NCBI GenBank assembly: GCA_016717855.1
Contig: JADKEV010000001.1
Coordinates: 1 to 64,000 of the forward strand
Direction: 5' to 3'
DNA: 64,000 bases
DNA from: Betaproteobacteria bacterium
Lineage (GTDB): Bacteria > Pseudomonadota > Gammaproteobacteria > Burkholderiales > Casimicrobiaceae
Below, piece by piece: positions 7,798 through 15,564 of this stretch (positions are counted from its first letter, which is position 1; every line of letters begins with the position of its first letter). Made by a program: the position numbers and the translations under genes. The notes beneath the pieces were generated by a model. The model saw only the letters and a list, made by a program, of their open reading frames with translations, was not told the DNA's origin and did no database searches.

Positions 7798-8544
7798 CTA
7801 GTTCCAGTATCCGGGAATCGGCAGATTGGCGTCGACATCGGCTGGGCTGGGCGTCACCGTCACGTCGATTCCCGCGCCGCAGGCCGGAGCAAGCGGATTG
7901 GCCGTCAGGTTGCGGTTGACGGTCAGCGTTGCCGGAGAGCCAACGCCGTCCACGCCCAGTTGCGCGCCGACCGTTGCGTACTGCGATCCGTTGGCGGGAA
8001 TCCACAAGTTGGCCTTGCCCGGTCCGACACTGCCGCCGCGCGCGCAGACGTCGGCAATCGCGATCTTGATCAGCAGCCGCTTGGCGCAACTGTTGGCGAC
8101 GAACTTGGGTCCGGCGAACTGGAACGGCACCCTGCCGACGAACTCGGGGTTCAGCATCCCGTAGGTGCCGCTGAACCCGGTCCTGTTGTGGTTGGCGTCA
8201 TACTTGATCTGTTGGGACAGGAAGATGCTCTTGTCCTGCACCGCGGACATCAGGCCAGCGACGGTTCCCTGCTCGATCACTGCGCTCAAGGCTGCCACCG
8301 CCGATCCGTCCGACGCCGTTAAGATCGGCGAAACGGTCGGAAACACGACGCTTTGCGCGATCACCGGCCGCATATCGCCCGCAGGCGTCTCGCAACCATG
8401 CCCGACTTTCAGGGCGTTATCCTCCGTCGTGCTTTCGGTCGCTTGCGACCTCACCGTGGTGTGCGCAAACGCCGCGGTCGCGGCACAAAGCATCGCTGCG
8501 CATGCCATGATCGCGGCCGTCGTGGCAGTTCTTGAAATGGACAT
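7798..8544 (-). CDS. Secreted protein, weakly YcnI/DUF1775-like
   Basis: A 248-aa protein with a clear signal peptide (MSISRTATTAAIMACAAMLCAATAAFA) cleaved before HTTVRSQATE. The mature part contains ALKVGHGCETPAGDMRPVIAQSVVFP, recalling the GHGC copper-associated segment of YcnI (DUF1775) proteins, plus further cysteines (VANSCAKRL, IADVCARGG, PACGAG). An N-terminal His right after the signal would suit a copper-brace site, but this is inference. It is the first gene of the minus-strand operon running down to apbE, and its 5' region faces regB with two RegA-like boxes in between. Confidence 0.55.
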   Translation of the reverse strand: MSISRTATTAAIMACAAMLCAATAAFAHTTVRSQATESTTEDNALKVGHGCETPAGDMRPVIAQSVVFPTVSPILTASDGSAVAALSAVIEQGTVAGLMSAVQDKSIFLSQQIKYDANHNRTGFSGTYGMLNPEFVGRVPFQFAGPKFVANSCAKRLLIKIAIADVCARGGSVGPGKANLWIPANGSQYATVGAQLGVDGVGSPATLTVNRNLTANPLAPACGAGIDVTVTPSPADVDANLPIPGYWN

Positions 8545-8636
8545 TCTTGACCTCTCTTGACGTATATATCTGGGAGACACCCGGGACCCGGCCGGGCCGT
8601 GCCGCGCAATGATAGTCAAGAAGCGATTGCCGGGAA

Positions 8637-8670
8637 TGCGGCAAATTGACGCATGCGGCATTTTGTCGCA
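8637..8670 (+). promoter_or_regulatory. Two tandem 17-bp RegA/PrrA-like boxes
   Basis: Two contiguous direct repeats, TGCGGCAAATTGACGCA (8637-8653) and TGCGGCATTTTGTCGCA (8654-8670), each fit the RegA consensus as I recall it (GNGRCRNNTTNNCGC) at every fixed position and form a dyad TGCG-N9-CGCA. They lie between the divergent secreted-protein operon and regB, 58 bp before the GTG I favour for regB. This suggests autoregulation of regBA and RegA control of the apbE operon. Confidence 0.65.
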
Positions 8671-8727
8671 CCCATCGAACGAGTCGGCGCCTGCGGCTAC
8701 AATCGGACCGTCGTCCAGAAAGTCCCT

Positions 8728-10023
8728 GTGCAAATCGTGAATCCAGCCCACGCCGGACCGGCATCCGCCACGCGGGAGAATCTCCGGCGCCTGGTAGTCC
8801 TGCGTTACTTCGTCCTCGCGGCCCTGGGTCTCGCGCTCGCCGGCGCGCACTTCGCATGGTATCTGCCGCTGCGCCTGGAGCCGGTTGGCGCGATGCTTGC
8901 GCTCCTCGCCGTCCTCAACGTCCTCGAACATGCCAGGCTGCGGGTTCGCGTTTCGGTCAGCGATTTCGAGTTCTTCGGCAACCTGCTTGGCGACGTACTG
9001 GGACTTACGTTGGTTCTTTACTTCACCGGCGGATCCACGAATCCGCTGGTTTCGCTTTACCTGCTGCCGTTGATGATCGCGGCGACCGTCCTGCCGGCAC
9101 GCTTCAACTGGTACGTGGCCGCGCTGGCGGTTGCCTGCTACTCGATGCTCCTGGTCTGGTACGTTCCGCTTGGCGAACAACTGCACGACCACAGCGAGGG
9201 CGCAGCACAGTTCAACCTGCACGTGCTCGGCATGTGGGCGACATTCGTCGTCAGTACCGGGCTGATTGCCCATTTCGTCGCCAGCATGGCGCACTCGCTG
9301 CGCGAGCGCGACCGCCTGCTGGCGCAGGCGCGGGAGGGGGCGCTCAAGAACGAGCGCATCGTCGCCCTCGGCACGCTCGCCGCGGGCGCCGCGCACGAGC
9401 TGGGCACGCCGCTCGCCACGATGACGCTCCTCGCCGACGACATGGCGCGCCGTTATTTCGACCGGCCGGACCTGCGCGAAGACACCGCGGAGCTGCAGAC
9501 GCAGCTTGCCAACTGCAAGGCGATCATCGGATCCCTAGCCGATAGTGCAGGTGCGGCGCGCGGTGAAAGCGGGCATGCCCAGGCAGCCGATTCATTCCTC
9601 GACGAGGTGCTGGCGAAGTGGCTGCTGCTGCGCCCTGCGGCCCGGGTCGACTGCCACTGGTCGGATGCCACGCCGGCGCCGACCATCGTTGTCGAGCAGA
9701 CCTTGTTCCAGGCAGTGATCAATCTCTTCAACAATGCCGCCGACGCGTCGCCATCCGCGGTGGAAATCGTCGGCCGCAACGAAGCAGACAACGTGGTGAT
9801 CGAAATCCTGGATCGCGGTCCCGGCCTCTCGGCAGACGTGGCGCGGCGGGCCGGCGAAGCGTTCTTCTCCACGAAATCCCCGTCTGGCCTGGGTATCGGG
9901 CTCTTTCTCGCCAATGCGACCATCGAGCGCTTTGGCGGGCGCGTGCGCATCGTCAATCGCCAGGGCGGGGGAGCATGCACGCAGATTACACTGCCCATTC
10001 TCGCGCCTGGCGCCCGCACGTGA
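8728..10023 (+). CDS. regB: Redox-sensing histidine kinase, RegB/PrrB/ActS type
   Basis: Six hydrophobic segments occupy the first half, with the RegB signature GGSTNP in the loop that senses the quinone pool. The H-box is AAGAAHELGTPLATM. The conserved redox cysteine appears in ETQ-like context as LQTQLANCKAIIG. The N-box is NLFNNAADAS and the G-boxes are ILDRGPGLS and SGLGIGLFLANATIERFGG. The frame stays open to an ATG at 8653, but that codon overlaps the RegA-like boxes, so I prefer GTG 8728 (431 aa, normal for RegB). It should phosphorylate the RegA protein encoded next, coupling respiration/redox state to gene expression. Confidence 0.85.
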   Translation: MQIVNPAHAGPASATRENLRRLVVLRYFVLAALGLALAGAHFAWYLPLRLEPVGAMLALLAVLNVLEHARLRVRVSVSDFEFFGNLLGDVLGLTLVLYFTGGSTNPLVSLYLLPLMIAATVLPARFNWYVAALAVACYSMLLVWYVPLGEQLHDHSEGAAQFNLHVLGMWATFVVSTGLIAHFVASMAHSLRERDRLLAQAREGALKNERIVALGTLAAGAAHELGTPLATMTLLADDMARRYFDRPDLREDTAELQTQLANCKAIIGSLADSAGAARGESGHAQAADSFLDEVLAKWLLLRPAARVDCHWSDATPAPTIVVEQTLFQAVINLFNNAADASPSAVEIVGRNEADNVVIEILDRGPGLSADVARRAGEAFFSTKSPSGLGIGLFLANATIERFGGRVRIVNRQGGGACTQITLPILAPGART

Positions 10024-10068
10024 GCCTGGGGGGCAGGCGATCCGGAAGAAAACCGCCGCACGCTGCTG

Positions 10069-10581
10069 GTGGCGGACGACGATCCCGCTTTCTGCCGTGT
10101 GCTCAAGCGCGCCATGGAGTCGCGGGGCTTCGCCGTTCGCGTCGCCCACGACGTCGAGCAAGCGGTCTGGATGGCGCAGGAAGATCCGCCCGAATTCGCG
10201 TTGGTGGACCTGAACATGCCGGGCGTATCCGGACTTGCGCTGGTACAAAGGCTGAAGCAGATCGACGACAAGACCTGCGTCGTCGTGCTGACCGGCTACG
10301 CCAGCATCGCGACGGCGATCGAGGCGATCAAGCTGGGCGCGACGCACTATCTGACGAAGCCCCTACGGACCGAAGAAATCCTGGCCGCATTCAATCGAGT
10401 CGAACCGAAGGTCAACGTGCCCATCAACGAGGACCCGATGCGCATCAGCCAGCTGGAGTGGGAACACATCCAGAAGACGCTGCTCGAACACAAGGGCAAT
10501 GTCTCGGCAACGGCGAAGGCGCTGGGCATGCACCGGCGCACGCTGCAGCGGAGACTGTCGAAGCGGCCGGCAACTACGTGA
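10069..10581 (+). CDS. regA: Response regulator, RegA/PrrA/ActR type
   Basis: The receiver domain has the acidic pair ADDDPAF, phospho-acceptor Asp in FALVDLNMPGVSG, Thr in VVLTGY and Lys in YLTKPL. The C-terminus is the Fis-like HTH of RegA (LEHKGNVSATAKALGMHRRTLQRRLSKR), nearly invariant in this family, preceded by a Pro-containing linker. The first in-frame start is GTG 10069, which truncates the first strand. A GTG at 10020 overlapping the regB stop would encode MSLGAGDPEENRRTLLVADDD if the run of six G at 10028-10033 were five. The true start is therefore probably 10020, with a one-base homopolymer error or mutation. Confidence 0.85.
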   Translation: MADDDPAFCRVLKRAMESRGFAVRVAHDVEQAVWMAQEDPPEFALVDLNMPGVSGLALVQRLKQIDDKTCVVVLTGYASIATAIEAIKLGATHYLTKPLRTEEILAAFNRVEPKVNVPINEDPMRISQLEWEHIQKTLLEHKGNVSATAKALGMHRRTLQRRLSKRPATT

Positions 10582-10847
10582 GCCGGATCCGGGTACGGAC
10601 GCGACTACGGCATGCAGTCGCGCGCGGGCAAGTGGCAGAATGCGGAGTTCCTTCTGTGCCGGCAGGCACAAGCCGGAATCAATCGAGCCTGCCTGCTCGG
10701 GAATGCCTGGCGGTAGGGCATTGGAACGGCTATTCTTTGGCCGGCGCGGGAGGCCGCGTACGAACCAGAGGTCATCCTGCGTGCCGGGATGACGCTGGGC
10801 ACATCCATTCCGCAGACCTTCCTGTTGCAAGCTGAGAGGATGATCGA

Positions 10848-11831
10848 ATGACGCATCGGCGCACGTTCCTGGCAGCCGCCACGCTGAGCCTGCTGACCTG
10901 TGCGCATGGCGCCCGGGCGCAGCCGGCCGGCCGGGTCTTCCGCCTGGGCCTGCTGCGGCCCTCATCGCCGGCGCCGACGGAGTTCTCGGCCACCGGCATC
11001 CCCAATGCGCTGCGGCAACTCGGGCTGGTGAGCGGGCAGAACCTGGTCCTCGAGACGCGCTACGCCGGGGGCCACATCGATCGCCTGCCCGGGCTGGCGC
11101 GCGAGCTGGTGCAGCTCCATTGCGACGCGATCATTGCTGTCGGCACGTCGGCGGTGCGCGCCGCGCGCGCGGCGACGTCGACGATCCCGATCGTGATGTT
11201 CGGCAATTTCGATCCTGTCGCGGCAGGCCTCGTGGACAGCCTGGCGCGGCCGGGCGGCAACGTCACCGGCGTGCTGATCGCGCCGGACGGCACGCTGGCC
11301 GCGAAGAAGCTCGAGCTGCTGAGGCAGGCCGTGCCGCGTGCAACGCGCATGGCGTTCCTGGCGCCCGACGACGCGGGCTTTCGCCCCCAGTTGGAGGAAA
11401 CGCGCAAGGCCGCCATCGCCCTGGGCATCGAACTGGCGGTCGTGACAGTGCGCGGCGGTGACTATGACCGGGCCTTCGCCGCCATCGCGGCCGAACGCGC
11501 CGAGGCGCTGTTCGTCGGCGCGACGACCTTCTTCATGACCGACCGCAAGCCCATAATCGATCTTGCGCTTCGGCACCGGCTGCCGGCCATCTGGGAATGG
11601 CCGGAGCAGGTGCGCGATGGAGGACTGATGGCGTACGGCACCAGCCTGTTGGGCCTGTACCAGCGCGTCGCGATCTATGTCGAGCGCATCTTCAAGGGTG
11701 CGCGGCCGGGTGATCTGCCGGTCGAGCAACCGACCAAGTTCGACCTCGTCATCAATCTGAACACCGCCAAGGCACTGCGCCTGAATATCCCGCAGTCGCT
11801 ACTGCTGCGCGCGGACGAGGTGATCCAGTGA
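10848..11831 (+). CDS. ABC transporter substrate-binding protein (TrpX/ABC_sub_bind family)
   Basis: This 327-aa periplasmic binding protein has a twin-Arg-like start (MTHRRTFLAAATLSLL) and signal peptide ending at ARAQ. The fold is seen in the GLLRPSSP start, ARELVQLHCDAIIAVGTSAVRAARAATSTIPIVM and LARPGGNVTGV, all typical of the family that is very abundant in betaproteobacteria. No cognate permease or ATPase lies nearby, so it is an orphan binding protein, as often for this family. A GAGAGG sequence precedes the ATG. The ligand cannot be told from the sequence. It converges with the EF-G-like gene, whose stop is only 7 bp away. Confidence 0.8.
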   Translation: MTHRRTFLAAATLSLLTCAHGARAQPAGRVFRLGLLRPSSPAPTEFSATGIPNALRQLGLVSGQNLVLETRYAGGHIDRLPGLARELVQLHCDAIIAVGTSAVRAARAATSTIPIVMFGNFDPVAAGLVDSLARPGGNVTGVLIAPDGTLAAKKLELLRQAVPRATRMAFLAPDDAGFRPQLEETRKAAIALGIELAVVTVRGGDYDRAFAAIAAERAEALFVGATTFFMTDRKPIIDLALRHRLPAIWEWPEQVRDGGLMAYGTSLLGLYQRVAIYVERIFKGARPGDLPVEQPTKFDLVINLNTAKALRLNIPQSLLLRADEVIQ

Positions 11832-11838
11832 GCGCCGC

Positions 11839-13881
11839 TCACTCCTCCGGGCGCGGCTTGTACTGCGCCATCAGGTCCTTCTGCACGCCCGGGGGCACCG
11901 CGTCGTAGTGCGAGAGTTCGAGGGTGTAGCTGCCGTGGCCGCCGGTCACCGAGTTCAGGCGCGTCTGGTAGCTGGTCAGCTCCGATAGCGGCGCCTGGCC
12001 GGCGATGGTCACCGTGCCGGGCGAGGTGCTGCTGGTCCCGTTGACCTGGCCGCGCTTGGCCGACAGGTCACCGGCGATATCGCCCATGTGATGGTCCTGC
12101 ACGGTGATCTCGATGTTGACCACGGGCTCCAGCATGATGGGCCGTGCTTTCATCATCGCTTCGATGAATGCCTTGCGCCCGGCCGTGGCGAACGCGATTT
12201 CCTTTGAATCGACCGGGTGATGCTTGCCGTCGTACACGATGACGCGCACGTCGTGGACCGGATAGCCGGCCAGCGGGCCCACTTCCAGCACCTGGCGTAT
12301 CCCCTTTTCGACCGCGGGGATGAACTGCGTGGGGATCGTGCCGCCCTTGACCTTGTCGACGAACTCGAACCCGGCGCCGCGCTCCAGCGGCTCGATCTTC
12401 AGGAACACTTCGCCGAACTGGCCGGCGCCGCCGGTCTGCTTCTTGTGCCGGTGGTGGCCCTCGGCGCCGGCGGTGATGGTCTCGCGGTAGGCGATCTTCG
12501 GCGGGCGCGTCGCGACTTCGATCTTGTAGATCTCGTTCATGCGCTCCAGCATCACCCGCAGGTGCAGCTCGCCCAGCCCGAAGATCACGGTCTCGTTGGT
12601 GTTGACGATGTGCTCGACCTTCAGGCACGGATCTTCCGCGATCAGCTTGGACAGGATTTCCCATAGCCGCTGCTCGTCGCCGCGGCGCTTGGCTTCGATG
12701 GCCAGCCCGTAGATCGGCGTCGGCAGCTTCATCGGCAGCAGGTGAATATGGTCGTCTTCCGCGGCATCGTGGAGCACGGCGTCGAAGGCGATCTCGTCGA
12801 CCTTGGCCACCGCGCAGATGTCGCCCGGCACGCCCTGCGAAACCTCGATGTGTTCCTTGCCCTGGAGCAGGAACAGGTGCCCGACCTTGAAGGGCTTGCG
12901 ACCATCGCCGATGTAGAGCTGGCTGTCCTTGGTGATCGTGCCCTGGTAGATCCGGAACACGCCCATCTTTCCGACGTACGGGTCTACTGTGACCTTGAAC
13001 ACGTGTGCGAGCACGTGCTTCGAGGGGTCGGGCGTTGCTGTCATCGGCTGCGCCGCCTCGCCTTCGCCTTTCAGGAATTTCGGCGGATTGCCCTCGGTAG
13101 GATTGGGCATCAGCTTGGCGAACACGTCGAGCAACTCGCCGACGCCCGCGCCGTTCTTGGCCGAGACGAAGCAGATCGGCACCAGGTGGCCCTCGCGCAT
13201 CGCCTGCTCCAGCGGCTCGTGCAACTGCACCGGATCGATGTCGCCCTGCTCGAGGTACGCCTCCATCCACTTGGGATCGACTTCGACCACCTGGTCGATC
13301 AGCGCGCGATGCGCCACCTCGACGCTGGAAAAGTCCGACTCGCCCGACGGATTGAAAAAGCAGTCGACGACTTTGGTCGCGCCCTGCGCGGGCAGGTTGA
13401 TCGGCAGGCATTCCTTGCCGAACGTCTCCTGGATCCGCGCGACCAGTCCCGGCAGGTCGATCTCCTCGGCGTCGATCTTGTTGATGATGATCATCCGGTC
13501 CAGCCCGCGGTCCTTGGCCCATTCCATCATCCGCGCCGTAATCATGCCGATGCCGGTCTGCGCATTGATCACCACCGCGACGGTCTCGACGGCTTCGAGC
13601 GCGGTCATCGCCTGGGCCATGAAGTCGGGATAGCCGGGGGTGTCGATCAGGTGTATGCGGGTGTCGAGGTGGACCATGTGCTGGATGGACGCGGCGAGCG
13701 AGTGCTGGTATTTCCGCTCGAGGGGATCGTAGTCCGATACCGTCGTTCCCCGCTCCAGGCTGCCCTGTGCGCCGATCGCGCCGGACTTCGCCAGCAGCGC
13801 CTCGGTCAGCAGCGTCTTCCCCGAAGTGCTCTGGCCCACCAGGGCAATGGTGCGAATGGATTCCGTCTTGAAGGTCGGCAT
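11839..13881 (-). CDS. Elongation factor G-like GTPase
   Basis: About 680 aa. The start is MPTFKTESIRTIALVGQST, with P-loop GQSTSGKT, G2 region ERGTTVSDYDPLERKYQHS, G3 DTPGYPDF and G4 NKID. Domains II-V follow (HKKQTGGAGQFGEVFLKIEP in domain IV, GEL-like ALSELTSYQTRL near the end). These sequences place it in the shorter, non-canonical EF-G-like group (FusA2 type) rather than the main translocase, which normally sits in the str operon with rpsL/rpsG and tufA. It probably acts in translation or ribosome handling under special conditions. It is single-gene here, with no ribosomal protein neighbours. A degenerate copy of its last codons lies at 1978. Confidence 0.85.
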   Translation of the reverse strand: MPTFKTESIRTIALVGQSTSGKTLLTEALLAKSGAIGAQGSLERGTTVSDYDPLERKYQHSLAASIQHMVHLDTRIHLIDTPGYPDFMAQAMTALEAVETVAVVINAQTGIGMITARMMEWAKDRGLDRMIIINKIDAEEIDLPGLVARIQETFGKECLPINLPAQGATKVVDCFFNPSGESDFSSVEVAHRALIDQVVEVDPKWMEAYLEQGDIDPVQLHEPLEQAMREGHLVPICFVSAKNGAGVGELLDVFAKLMPNPTEGNPPKFLKGEGEAAQPMTATPDPSKHVLAHVFKVTVDPYVGKMGVFRIYQGTITKDSQLYIGDGRKPFKVGHLFLLQGKEHIEVSQGVPGDICAVAKVDEIAFDAVLHDAAEDDHIHLLPMKLPTPIYGLAIEAKRRGDEQRLWEILSKLIAEDPCLKVEHIVNTNETVIFGLGELHLRVMLERMNEIYKIEVATRPPKIAYRETITAGAEGHHRHKKQTGGAGQFGEVFLKIEPLERGAGFEFVDKVKGGTIPTQFIPAVEKGIRQVLEVGPLAGYPVHDVRVIVYDGKHHPVDSKEIAFATAGRKAFIEAMMKARPIMLEPVVNIEITVQDHHMGDIAGDLSAKRGQVNGTSSTSPGTVTIAGQAPLSELTSYQTRLNSVTGGHGSYTLELSHYDAVPPGVQKDLMAQYKPRPEE

Positions 13882-13984
13882 TGTGATTCCCCCGGATGTG
13901 TTGAATTCGTTGGCTCTGATTGTAGCCCAGAGGGCAGGTGACAGAAAGGGTGGCAGGTCAACTCCCGATTGATACAATCGACGA

Positions 13985-15133
13985 ATGGGACCATTGGCGG
14001 GCGTGCGCGTACTGGAGTTCGAGGCAATCGGGCCGGGGCCGTTCTGCGGGATGATGCTCGCGGACATGGGCGCCGACGTGCTGCTGGTCGATCGCCGCGA
14101 CAATCCGGGCGCGGGCCTCGGCGTCAGCCGCGAGTTCGACATCATGCTGCGCGGCCGGCGCTCGGTCATGCTCGACCTCAAGTCCGCCGATGGCATCGCG
14201 GCGGCGCTGCTGCTGGCCGACAAGGCCGATGCGATCATCGAAGGCTTCCGGCCCGGCGTGATGGAACGGCTGGGGCTTGGGCCCGAAGTCATGCTGGCGG
14301 GCAATCCCGGGCTGGTCTATGGCCGGATGACCGGCTGGGGCCAGGACGGTCCGCTGGCCGCACGGGCCGGCCATGACATCAACTACATCGCACTCGCGGG
14401 CGCGCTGCACGGCATCGGCCGCGCCGCCGACGCGCCGGTGCCGCCATTGAACCTGGTCGGCGACTTCGGCGGCGGCGGCCTGCTGCTCGCCTTCGGCATC
14501 GCCTGCGGAATCATCGAGGCGCGCGGCTCGGGCCGCGGGCAGGTGGTCGACGCGGCGATGGTCGATGGCGCGTCGCTGCTCTCCACGATGTTCCATGGCC
14601 TGATCGCCGGCGGCTACTGGCGCGACGAGCGGGGGGTGAACGTCCTCGATTCCGGCGCGCCGTGGTACGACACGTACCGGACGCGCGACGGCCGGTACGT
14701 GGCGATCGGCGCCATCGAAACCAGGTTTTACGGCGAGCTGATCGAGCGCCTCGGGCTCGCGGGCCGGCCGCTACCGCACCAGTACGACCGCGCGCGCTGG
14801 CCGGAACTGCGCGCGCTGTTCACCGCGGCGTTCGCCGCGAAGACCCGCGATGAATGGTGCGCGGTGTTCGAAGGGTCCGACGCCTGCTTCGCGCCCGTGC
14901 TCACGTTTGGGGAAGCGCGCGGGCACCCGCAATCCGCCGGGCGCAACGGCTTTGTCGATGTCGGCGGGATCGCCCAACCGGCGCCCGCGCCGCGCTTCGG
15001 CCGCACGCCCGGCGAGGTCACCGGTGCACCGCCCGCGCGCGGCGTCGGGGGACGCGAGGCTCTGGGCGAGTGGGGCTTCGGGCCGGAGGAAGTCGAGCGT
15101 CTGGTTGCGCTGGGCGTTGGCTTCGCGCGTTGA
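13985..15133 (+). CDS. CaiB/BaiF CoA transferase family, alpha-methylacyl-CoA racemase-like
   Basis: 382 aa starting at MGPLAGVRVLEFEAIGPGPF, the standard opening of the family. GRMTGWGQDGPLAARAGHDINYIALAG contains the His/Asp region of alpha-methylacyl-CoA racemase, and the GHDINY motif argues for racemase rather than formyl/carnitine CoA-transferase activity. The mid region DYAVGLL-type glycine stretch is replaced by FGGGGLLLAFGIACGI. It would interconvert 2-methylacyl-CoA epimers in branched fatty acid or steroid side-chain breakdown. It is divergent from the EF-G-like gene, with about 100 bp between the two starts, and has no other acyl-CoA genes beside it. Confidence 0.85.
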   Translation: MGPLAGVRVLEFEAIGPGPFCGMMLADMGADVLLVDRRDNPGAGLGVSREFDIMLRGRRSVMLDLKSADGIAAALLLADKADAIIEGFRPGVMERLGLGPEVMLAGNPGLVYGRMTGWGQDGPLAARAGHDINYIALAGALHGIGRAADAPVPPLNLVGDFGGGGLLLAFGIACGIIEARGSGRGQVVDAAMVDGASLLSTMFHGLIAGGYWRDERGVNVLDSGAPWYDTYRTRDGRYVAIGAIETRFYGELIERLGLAGRPLPHQYDRARWPELRALFTAAFAAKTRDEWCAVFEGSDACFAPVLTFGEARGHPQSAGRNGFVDVGGIAQPAPAPRFGRTPGEVTGAPPARGVGGREALGEWGFGPEEVERLVALGVGFAR

Positions 15134-15202
15134 GGCGATGCTTGCGACACGCGGTTTGACGGCCCCGCCGTTCCGCCGCAGCGGCGGGCGATTCACCACA
15201 GA

Positions 15203-15234
15203 GATGGGTATCGCTTCGCTCCACCCATCCTACG
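15203..15234 (-). repeat. REP-like intergenic hairpin, copy 1
   Basis: The unit reads GATGGGTATCGCTTCGCTCC then ACCCATCCTACG. GATGGGT and ACCCATC form the stem ends. It is in reverse orientation to the copies at 19943 and 39211 and lies just downstream of the racemase gene. Confidence 0.75.
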
Positions 15235-15242
15235 ATTTGCGG

Positions 15243-15266
15243 CCGTTCCGCGACGTCGCGGAACGG
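15243..15266. terminator. Perfect 24-bp palindrome between convergent genes
   Basis: CCGTTCCGCGAC is followed directly by its exact reverse complement. It sits 4 bp before the end of the minus-strand lipoprotein gene and 110 bp after the racemase stop, so it could act as a bidirectional transcription stop. There is no T run, so intrinsic termination is uncertain. Confidence 0.45.
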
Positions 15267-15270
15267 AGGC

Positions 15271-15564
15271 TCACTTTGTCCCGGGCGCGCCGCTGCCGAT
15301 GCCAAGCGCAGTGCCGGCGCCCTCCAGCGCGGCAACGGCCTTCTCCACCTGCTGCGGCGATGCATCCTTGTCGAGCACCAGCCGCACATGCCGCACGCCG
15401 CGCCTGCCAACAATTTCAGCTACCTGCTGCGGCGTCGACAACGCGGCGCCCTCCACTTCGTACCCTTGCGGCGTGATCCTGACTTCGAGTGGCTGGCTGT
15501 CACCCGTGGATGCGCACGCGGCCAGCGCCAGAAGGGCGGCCGCCCCTCCCAACAATTTGTTCAT
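15271..15564 (-). CDS. Small lipoprotein of unknown function
   Basis: 97 aa with a lipoprotein signal (MNKLLGGAAALLALAAC), then a short two-stranded/helical domain (LEVRITPQGYEVEGAALSTPQQVAEIV, VRHVRLVLDKDASPQQVEKAVAALEGAG). This resembles the small periplasmic ExbD/TolR-type alpha/beta units only loosely. Its ATG overlaps the stop of the upstream methionine synthase gene by 4 bp (ATGA), so the two are translationally coupled. Function unknown. Confidence 0.65.
   Translation of the reverse strand: MNKLLGGAAALLALAACASTGDSQPLEVRITPQGYEVEGAALSTPQQVAEIVGRRGVRHVRLVLDKDASPQQVEKAVAALEGAGTALGIGSGAPGTK

Noticed and set aside
10655..10670. TGTGCC-GGCA-GGCACA hairpin after regA
   Set aside because: Stem of only 6 bp, no T run, and 74 bp after the stop; too weak to call a terminator.
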